NCBI RefSeq assembly: GCF_963378095.1
Contig: NZ_OY726397.1
Location: 1,798,001 to 1,862,000 of the forward strand
Length of the DNA: 64,000 bases
From: Mycolicibacterium sp. MU0053
GTDB taxonomy: Bacteria > Actinomycetota > Actinomycetes > Mycobacteriales > Mycobacteriaceae
Direction: 5' to 3'
The position numbers and the translations under genes were made by a program. The notes under the pieces were generated by a model. It was not told the origin of the DNA and searched no databases. It worked only from the letters and a program-made list of their open reading frames with translations. Shown piece after piece: positions 53,952 through 61,032 of the stretch (position 1 is its first letter; each line of letters opens with the position of its first letter).

Positions 53952-56900
53952 TCACGCGACCGTGACGCCCTCTTCCTCGGTGGCCGAAGAGATTTCGGCG
54001 TCGAGCAGTTCGACGATGCGGGCGGTCACCGCGGCCGCGGTCGGATGCTCCCACAGCAGCGTCGGTGGCAGCGCCAGGCCGGTCTGCCGCTCCAGCTGAC
54101 GACGCAACGACACCGTCATGATCGAGTCCACCCCGATCTCGACCAGCGGTAGCCGGGTGTCGACGCTGTCCTCGGACAGCCCGAGTTCGCCTGCCACCGC
54201 GGTGAGTACCTGCTGGGCCACCCACTCGGGGGTGTCCATCTCACCGGGGCCGACCGGGCGCGCGGTGTCGCCGCCGGCATCGGAGTCTGCCGCTGCCGCT
54301 GCCGACACGTCGGACAGCATCGGCACCGACACCGCATCGGGCAGCACCGGCAATACCACCGGGTTCGGCTGTCCGGAGCGCATCGCCACCTCCAGTGCGC
54401 GCATCGCGTCGTCGGCGCCGATGGTGTCCATGCCCAACGCATCGAGTTGAGCGGCAACGAATCCGGAGTCCGATCCCATCCCGAGCCCGCGCCAGGCGGT
54501 CCATGCCACGGCGGTGGTGGCGTCGCCGAGGCCGCGACGATGCCGGGCCAACGCATCCAGGAACGCGTTGCCGCAGGCGTAGGCACCCTGGCCGGGGAAA
54601 CCGGCCAGATAGCCGCACGAGGAGTACAGCAGCATCCAGTCCAGTTGCCCCGGCGGGAACATCTCATGCAGCACCAGCGCGCCGTCGACCTTGGGGCGCA
54701 TGGTCGTGGCGATCTCCTCGATGGTGGTGTTGGCCAGGAAGACACCGGCCTCCACGCCCGCGGCGTGCACGACACCGCGCACCGGCGGCAGGTCCCGCAG
54801 CAGCGCCCGCAGGTCGTCGGCCGCGCCGTCGGCGGCCACGTCGAGCGCGGCCACCTGCACGGACACCCCGCGCTCCTCGAGTGCCGAGACCGCGCGGATC
54901 TGTTCCTGGTTCGCCGCGGTCGCCCACGAGGCCCGCGGCGGAAGACCGGAACGGGACAGCAGTACCAGTCGGCGGGCGCCGAGGTCTGCGAGCCGCTCGG
55001 CGATCCGCAGACCCAGCGCGCCGGTGCCGCCGGTGATCAGATAACTACCGGCCGGCGAGCATTCCATCGGCGTATCGGCCGCGACCGTCAGGTTGCCCAG
55101 CCGCGCGGTCAGCGCGACGCCGTCGCGGACCACCACCACCGCGTGCCCGGGCAGCGAGGCCAGCACCCCGAGCGGCAACCGCTCCTCGGCCACGTCGAGC
55201 ACCCCACCCCACAGGTGGGGGTGTTCGGTGGCGGCGACCCGGGACAGGCCCCACAGCGGGGACCGGGTGAAACCGGAGCCCTCGTGCACACCGTGGGTCA
55301 GCGTCCACAACCGCGCCATCACACCGGAATTCAGCAGGTGTTTCAGCGTCCTCAGGACGGTGTCGACGGCCGCCAGCGGGCTCTCGCCGGCCTCCGGCAG
55401 GACCAGCACCACGGCGTCGGAACCCAGATCGGCGGGAATCCCGGCCGGGTCGGCGTACACGCTGGCACCCACTCGAGCGGCCGCGAGGTCGCGCCGGCAC
55501 CAGGCGACGGTTGCGGCGTCGCCGCCGACGAGCGCCACGTGCGCGGGCCGGGCGTGCTCGGAGAACACCGTCGGATGCCAATCGAGTTGGTGCAGCACGC
55601 GGTTGACGTCGCCGCCGGCGCTGTGCTCGAGTTCCTCGAAGGCCATCCCGGTGATGGCCACCATTGGGGTGCCGGTCAGATCCGCGATGACGACGTCGGT
55701 GCAGGTGCTCTCACCGCGGCGGAGCACATGCAGTAGCACCGAATCCGACGGTGGCGCAAGGATGCTCAGTCGCTCGATGCGGGCGGGCATGCGCAGCCGA
55801 GGGGCGCCGTCGAATACCGTGGAGGCCGCCGAGGTGGCCGCGTCGAGCAGGCCGGCCCAGGTCCGCGGCTGCGATCCGTCGGGTTCGGCGCGCACCTGAG
55901 CGAGGAACTCCCCGTCGCCCTGACGGAGGTCCACGATCTGCCAGCCGAAGCCCATCTCGGCCACGCCGAGGGCGGCGAGCCGGTCCACCACGTAGCTCGC
56001 GGGCAGCTCCGTACCGCAGCGTGCCCGCACGGCGTGTTCGTCGAGGACGGGCACCCCCGGGCGAGCATCCGCGGCAGCGATCGCGGTGCAATGGGTCAGC
56101 CAACCGCCGGCGCTGGGCCCGTCCGCGTCGACCAGCCGGCTCGCGATCGCCAGCGCCCGATCGTGGCGCACCACCTGCACATCCCGGGTGCGGCCGGGTG
56201 CCACCGGGGTGCGCAGGTGCACATCGGTCACGTCACCGCCGGCCGCGGCGTGGAACGTGTTGAGCAATACCGCCGCCGGCACGATCTCGGTGCCCTGCAC
56301 CGGGTGGCTGGCGGGGTAGGGCCGGGTGTCCAGGTCCAGCCGGGTCTCCCACACCCGGGCCGGCACCGCGCCGGCGATCTCCAGCGCGCCGCCGAGCAGC
56401 GTGTGGTCGGTGGCGTCGTGCAGGCCCCGCCCGCCCGGGGGAGCGCTCGGCGTCCGCCAGAATTCGCGGTGCTGCCACTGCGTGCCGGGCAGGTTGTCGG
56501 CCCACGGCATGGTCGCGCGCAGGCCGTGCTCGACGGGGGCGCCGTGGCAGTGCAGGGCGCCGACCGCGGCGGCGACACAGCGGCGCGGGGGTTGCTCGCG
56601 GCGCAGCACCCCGACCGCGGCGTGGTCGTCAATTCCCAAGTGCAGCAACGTCTCCACCACGGAGTGTGACACCACCGGATGCGCCGAGACCTCCAGGAAC
56701 AGCCGATGGCCGTCCTCGGCGGCCGCGGTGACCGCCTCGGCGAAGCGCACCCGGTCCCGCAGGTTGGCCACCCAGTAGTCGGGTCCGCGCGCCGCGGTGG
56801 AGCGCGGGTCGGCCAGCGCCGTGGTGTACAGCGGCACCCGTGCCGGCCGCGAGGGTGGCAGCGCGCCGATCAGCCGGGCCAGCTCCGCGGTCAGCGCGTC

Positions 56901-59135
56901 CATCGCCGGGCTGTGGAAGGCGACATCGGTCTTGACCCGTCGGACCATGACGCCCTCATCGGTCAGTCGGCGGGTCAGCTCCTCGACGGCCGCCTCGGCG
57001 CCCGAGAGCACCGTGGCGGCCGGTGACGCACTGATCGCGGCGATCACGTCGGTGCGCGCGCCGAGGCGGCGCTGCGCCTCGTCGAACGGCAGCTGCACCA
57101 GCGCCATCGCGCCGTGGCCCATGACCTTCCGGAAGCCACGGGCCCGGTAGCACGCCACCGCGGCGCCCTGGGCCAGCTCGAACACCCCGGCGGTCACACA
57201 CGCGGCGACCTCGCCGACCGAGTGCCCGATCACCGCGGCCGGTCGCACACCGCGCTCCCGCAGCACCGCCGCCAGCCCCACCTGCATGGCGAAGGTCAGC
57301 GCCTGCACCTGATCGGTGCCGCCGAGTTCGCCTGTGCGCAGGGCAGTGCGGGCCGAAAACCCCAGTTCGGCGGCGAAGATGGGGTCGATCTCGTCGATCA
57401 CCGCGGCGAAGGCCGGCTCGGCGCCCAGCAGGTCGCGGCCCATCTCCGGCCAGTGCGAGCCGTGTCCGGAAAACACCCACACCGCGCCCTCGTCGGCCCG
57501 CGGCAGCGGGCTGCCGACGACCACGGCCGGGTCGCGGACGTCGTCGGCCAATGAGGTCAGCGCGCGGACGAGGTCGTCGCGGCTCTCGGCGACGACGGCG
57601 GCCCGCACCGGTTCGGGGGACCGGCGGGTCCACAGCGCGGTCGCCACCTCGGGCAACGGCGCAGGGTCCGCATCGAGGTGCTGGGCCAACGCGCGGGCCT
57701 GCGCGCCGAGCCGGGACCGAGAGCGGGCCGATACCGGAAACACGCTGGGCGCCAGGGGTTCTGGGTCGGCCGCGGCGCTGGGCGTCGGGGCCTCTTCGAG
57801 CAACACATGCGCGATCGTGCCGCCGTAGCCGTAGCTGCACACCGCCGCGCGGCGCCGGCGATCCGGCGCTCGGGTCCACGGTTCGGCAGCGGTGGGCACC
57901 CGCAGGCCGGAGTGCTCCCAGTCGACCGCGGTGGTCAGGTTGCGGATCCCCGCGGTGGGCGGGATGACCCCGTGGTGCAACGCCAGTGCCGCCTTGATCA
58001 GGCCGACGGCTCCGGCGCCGCCCTCGAGGTGGCCGGTGTTCGGTTTGACCGAGCCGATGCGCGCCGGGTCGCCGGCCGGGCGGGCGGCGCCGTACACGGC
58101 GGCCAGGGCCTCGACCTCGACGGGATCGCCCGTGGGGGTTCCGGTTCCGTGCGCCTCGATGAAATCCACACTTGCGGGGTCGATGTTCGCCGACTGGCAG
58201 CTGAGCCGGAACAGGTCCGCCTGCGCGGCGCCGTTGGGAGACATGATGCCGACGGTGCGGCCGTCTTGGGCCACGGCACCGCCGCGCACCACGGCCAGCA
58301 CCCGGTCGCCGTCGCGGACCGCATCCGCCAGTCGCTTGAGGACCACCACGGCCGCGCCCTCGCCGCGGCCGTAGCCGTCGGCCGCGGCGTCGAAGGTCTT
58401 GCAGCGGCCGTCGGATGCGGTGGCGCCCGCCCGGTCGAGCACGCGGGTCAGGCCCGGGCCGATCAGCGCGCTGACGCCGCCGGCCAACGCCAGCGCGGTC
58501 TCACCCGAGCGCAGCAGTTGGCAGGCCTGGTGCACGGCCACCAGCGAGGCCGCGCAGGCCGCATCCAGCGCGACGCTGGGTCCGCGCAGATCCAGCAGAT
58601 GCGAGACCCGGTTGGCCACCCCGCACAGCGAGGTGCCGATCCCGGTCCAGGCCTCGATGCCCTGGAGGTCCTCCATCAGCAACTTGCCGTAGTCGTCGGA
58701 GTTGACGCCCATCAGCACCGCGGTGTCGGTGCCGGCCAGCGAGCGTGGCGGCACCCCGGCGTGTTCGAGGGCCTCCCAGCTGACCTCGAGCGCCAGGCGT
58801 TGCTGGGGGTCCATCAGTTCGGCCTCGCGCGGCGAGACCCCGAAGAACTCCGCGTCGAACCCGGCCAGGTCGTCGATGAACGTGCCCAGCGTGGTGGTCT
58901 CGCGCAGCACCGCGGCATTGCGCGGGTCGCGGTGCAGGTAGGGCTCCCAGCGTTCGGCCGGCACCTCGCGCACCGCGCTGCGGCCGGCGAGCAGGAAGTC
59001 CCAGAACTGTTCGGCGGTGCCAATGTCGCCGGCGAGCCGACAACCGACGCCGACGATGGCGATCGGCTCCGGGGATGTGGCGGCGCTCACAGCGTGCGGT
59101 GAAAGCGCGTCGTGGGTATGCCCGTTCGAGTTCAT
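53952..59135 (-). CDS. Iterative type I polyketide synthase, 6-methylsalicylate synthase type
   Basis: 1727 residues in one chain. Ketosynthase about 22-450 with Cys194 (DAACAASL), His329 (HGTGT) and His369; malonyl-type acyltransferase about 552-880 with Ser639 (GHSVGE) and FHSP at 740-743; dehydratase/thioester-hydrolase-like domain about 905-1170 with His944 (HPVQGTEIVP) and Asp1098; ketoreductase about 1364-1560 with TGGTGALG and Tyr1519; acyl carrier with Ser1671 (GVDSI). No enoylreductase or thioesterase. Length, order and signatures such as GVNSDDYGKL and SYGYGGTIAHVLLEE match bacterial 6-methylsalicylate synthases. It replaces the mbtI-mbtJ segment of M. tuberculosis, downstream of mbtA on the same strand (117-base gap). 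Likely makes 6-methylsalicylate as siderophore cap. ATG at 59135 lacks a clear ribosome site. Confidence 0.88.
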   Translation of the reverse strand: MNSNGHTHDALSPHAVSAATSPEPIAIVGVGCRLAGDIGTAEQFWDFLLAGRSAVREVPAERWEPYLHRDPRNAAVLRETTTLGTFIDDLAGFDAEFFGVSPREAELMDPQQRLALEVSWEALEHAGVPPRSLAGTDTAVLMGVNSDDYGKLLMEDLQGIEAWTGIGTSLCGVANRVSHLLDLRGPSVALDAACAASLVAVHQACQLLRSGETALALAGGVSALIGPGLTRVLDRAGATASDGRCKTFDAAADGYGRGEGAAVVVLKRLADAVRDGDRVLAVVRGGAVAQDGRTVGIMSPNGAAQADLFRLSCQSANIDPASVDFIEAHGTGTPTGDPVEVEALAAVYGAARPAGDPARIGSVKPNTGHLEGGAGAVGLIKAALALHHGVIPPTAGIRNLTTAVDWEHSGLRVPTAAEPWTRAPDRRRRAAVCSYGYGGTIAHVLLEEAPTPSAAADPEPLAPSVFPVSARSRSRLGAQARALAQHLDADPAPLPEVATALWTRRSPEPVRAAVVAESRDDLVRALTSLADDVRDPAVVVGSPLPRADEGAVWVFSGHGSHWPEMGRDLLGAEPAFAAVIDEIDPIFAAELGFSARTALRTGELGGTDQVQALTFAMQVGLAAVLRERGVRPAAVIGHSVGEVAACVTAGVFELAQGAAVACYRARGFRKVMGHGAMALVQLPFDEAQRRLGARTDVIAAISASPAATVLSGAEAAVEELTRRLTDEGVMVRRVKTDVAFHSPAMDALTAELARLIGALPPSRPARVPLYTTALADPRSTAARGPDYWVANLRDRVRFAEAVTAAAEDGHRLFLEVSAHPVVSHSVVETLLHLGIDDHAAVGVLRREQPPRRCVAAAVGALHCHGAPVEHGLRATMPWADNLPGTQWQHREFWRTPSAPPGGRGLHDATDHTLLGGALEIAGAVPARVWETRLDLDTRPYPASHPVQGTEIVPAAVLLNTFHAAAGGDVTDVHLRTPVAPGRTRDVQVVRHDRALAIASRLVDADGPSAGGWLTHCTAIAAADARPGVPVLDEHAVRARCGTELPASYVVDRLAALGVAEMGFGWQIVDLRQGDGEFLAQVRAEPDGSQPRTWAGLLDAATSAASTVFDGAPRLRMPARIERLSILAPPSDSVLLHVLRRGESTCTDVVIADLTGTPMVAITGMAFEELEHSAGGDVNRVLHQLDWHPTVFSEHARPAHVALVGGDAATVAWCRRDLAAARVGASVYADPAGIPADLGSDAVVLVLPEAGESPLAAVDTVLRTLKHLLNSGVMARLWTLTHGVHEGSGFTRSPLWGLSRVAATEHPHLWGGVLDVAEERLPLGVLASLPGHAVVVVRDGVALTARLGNLTVAADTPMECSPAGSYLITGGTGALGLRIAERLADLGARRLVLLSRSGLPPRASWATAANQEQIRAVSALEERGVSVQVAALDVAADGAADDLRALLRDLPPVRGVVHAAGVEAGVFLANTTIEEIATTMRPKVDGALVLHEMFPPGQLDWMLLYSSCGYLAGFPGQGAYACGNAFLDALARHRRGLGDATTAVAWTAWRGLGMGSDSGFVAAQLDALGMDTIGADDAMRALEVAMRSGQPNPVVLPVLPDAVSVPMLSDVSAAAAADSDAGGDTARPVGPGEMDTPEWVAQQVLTAVAGELGLSEDSVDTRLPLVEIGVDSIMTVSLRRQLERQTGLALPPTLLWEHPTAAAVTARIVELLDAEISSATEEEGVTVA

Positions 59136-59252
59136 GTCAGTGAGAGTCCAAGTGCGCCAAGGGGTTTCTGAGCAGGCCAATCGGACCTCGCCCGAGGTCG
59201 ATCTTGGCATGCGGGCCCGCAAAAGTGGGGGCTACATATATCGGTGCCGCGG

Positions 59253-60926
59253 TCATGTCGGCACCAGCACGGAGACGATCTGTTTCTTGTCCACCTTGCC
59301 GACGGCGGTCTTGGGTAGCGAGGGCAGCGGGGCCAGCACGTCCGGTTTGGTGTGGGCCGAGACGCCCCGTTGGTCCAGGAATCCGTTCAACTCGGCCAGG
59401 GTGATCGGCGACCCCTTGAAAACCACCGCTGCGCAGATCTTCTCGCCCAGGTACTCATCCGGCAGCGCAACGGCCGCGGCATCGGCAATCGCCGGATGGG
59501 CGTGCAGATGCTCCTCGAGGTCCGAGGCGGACACGGTCTCGCCACCGCGGTGGATGACGTCCTTGATCCGCCCGGTGACCTCGACATAACCCGCCCAGGG
59601 GCCGTCGGTGAAGATCCGGACCCGGTCCCCGCTGCGGTAGAACCCGTCGGGGCTGAACGAACGGGCGTTCGCCTCGTCGGCCCGGTAATAGCCGTTGAGG
59701 GTGTACGGCCCGCGGACCAGCAGTTCGCCCTCCTCGCCCGGTGCCACCTCGTTGCCGTCCTCGTCGACGACCTTCATCTCGTCGTGCGGCGACATGGGAC
59801 GGCCCTGCACGTTGTCCACCACATCGACCGGATCGCCCGGTCGGGTGAAGTTCAGCATGCCCTCGGCCATGCCGAAGATCTGCTGCATGCCGGCCGAGAG
59901 ATTCTCGCGGATGAATCGGGCCTCATCGGGCATCATCCGCGATCCGCCGACCTGCACGACCCGCAGCGACGTCGGCAGCACCGGTTCCCAGTCGCAGGCC
60001 TGCGCCCACAGTTTGGCCAGCGCGTTGACCAGACCGGTGATGGTGACCTGGTACTTGTCGATCAGCGCGAATGCCACCTCGGGGCTGGGATCGCTCGTGA
60101 AAACCGTTGTCGCGCCGACGGTCATCGACCCCAGTAACCCGGGGCAGGCCAGCGGGAAGTTGTGCCCGGCCGGCAGCGCCACCAGACAGACGTCGTCGCC
60201 GGTCATCCCGTAGGCCTGCGCGCAGGCCACCGCGTTGTAGCGGTAGTCGTCGTGGGTGCGGGGGATGAGCTTCGGCAATCCGGTGGTGCCACCGGAGACC
60301 AGGAGCAGCGCCGGGGTGCCGGGGTCGACGGGAGCGCGGGTGGGGATCGGGCCCGCGTAGTCGGTGACGGTGGACCAGGACCGGAAGGGCCCGGGGTCGC
60401 CGTCGACGAGGATGTGGCGCAGGCGCGGATGTTCGGCGGCCAACTGCGCCGCCATCGCACGGAAGTCGAACCCGCCGGCGCGGTCGGTGATCACCATCCC
60501 GACGGCGCCGCTGACCTGCGCAAAGTGCCCCAGCTCGGCGCTGCGGTGCCCCGACAGGCACATCACCGGGACCGCGCCCGCGCGCAACAAACCGAACAGC
60601 GCGACGGCGAACGCGCACGAGTTGGGCAGTTGCAGCAGGATCCGGTCGCCGGCGGCGATGCCCTGGTCGGTCAGGCCGGCCCCGACCCGGTCGGCGAGCG
60701 CGTCGAGTTCGGCAAAGGTGTAGCTGACGTCGGCGTCGGCGACGGCCGGGTGGTGCGGCCGGCGTGCGGCGGCCGCACGCAGCAGCGAATCCAGGGGTTG
60801 TCCCGTCCAATAGCCGGCCTGCCGGTAGGTTTCCCCCCGGTCGGCCGGAAAGGGCACGAATCCCGTTCGGACGTCGTCGATTCCGCTGTCGAGCGCGTGC
60901 TGTGTCTCCGGCAATTCGGTACTCAT
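59253..60926 (-). CDS. mbtA: Aryl-AMP ligase of mycobactin synthesis (salicylate/6-methylsalicylate)
   Basis: 557-residue stand-alone ANL ligase that adenylates an aryl acid and loads it on the aryl carrier domain of MbtB. P-loop is VSGGTTGLPKLIPRTH (about 210-225). The aryl-acid pocket motif HNFPLACPG gives Asn256 and Cys261; a cysteine at the latter place goes with salicylate-type rather than 2,3-dihydroxybenzoate enzymes. C-terminal lysine in PKTAVGKVDKK. ATG at 60926, divergent from mbtB across two IdeR boxes. Confidence 0.93.
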   Translation of the reverse strand: MSTELPETQHALDSGIDDVRTGFVPFPADRGETYRQAGYWTGQPLDSLLRAAAARRPHHPAVADADVSYTFAELDALADRVGAGLTDQGIAAGDRILLQLPNSCAFAVALFGLLRAGAVPVMCLSGHRSAELGHFAQVSGAVGMVITDRAGGFDFRAMAAQLAAEHPRLRHILVDGDPGPFRSWSTVTDYAGPIPTRAPVDPGTPALLLVSGGTTGLPKLIPRTHDDYRYNAVACAQAYGMTGDDVCLVALPAGHNFPLACPGLLGSMTVGATTVFTSDPSPEVAFALIDKYQVTITGLVNALAKLWAQACDWEPVLPTSLRVVQVGGSRMMPDEARFIRENLSAGMQQIFGMAEGMLNFTRPGDPVDVVDNVQGRPMSPHDEMKVVDEDGNEVAPGEEGELLVRGPYTLNGYYRADEANARSFSPDGFYRSGDRVRIFTDGPWAGYVEVTGRIKDVIHRGGETVSASDLEEHLHAHPAIADAAAVALPDEYLGEKICAAVVFKGSPITLAELNGFLDQRGVSAHTKPDVLAPLPSLPKTAVGKVDKKQIVSVLVPT

Positions 60927-60974
60927 CCCGTCCCAAAACCGCCCTTCCGGGTAGGTGTGTCCGGATGATCATAT

Positions 60975-60993
60975 ATAGGGTAGCCTCCTCAAA
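60975..60993. promoter_or_regulatory. IdeR (iron) box 1
   Basis: ATAGGGTAGCCTCCTCAAA matches 13 of 19 positions of the IdeR consensus TTAGGTTAGSCTAACCTAA. Lies between divergent mbtA and mbtB, so iron-loaded IdeR could silence both. Confidence 0.6.
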
Positions 60994-60994
60994 G

Positions 60995-61013
60995 TTAGGG
61001 CAGCCTTTACTAA
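60995..61013. promoter_or_regulatory. IdeR (iron) box 2
   Basis: TTAGGGCAGCCTTTACTAA matches 14 of 19 positions of the IdeR consensus. Its centre is 20 bases from that of box 1, two turns of the helix, which suits the side-by-side dimer binding known for this regulator. Confidence 0.75.
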
Positions 61014-61032
61014 ATCTTCGGGAGGGTCGATA

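Noticed and set aside
53952..59135. The PKS as MbtC/MbtD or a lipid-forming Pks
   Set aside because: MbtC is a lone ketosynthase and MbtD lacks this full set; lipid Pks enzymes of mycobacteria usually have an enoylreductase and are longer. Domain order and length fit 6-MSAS better.
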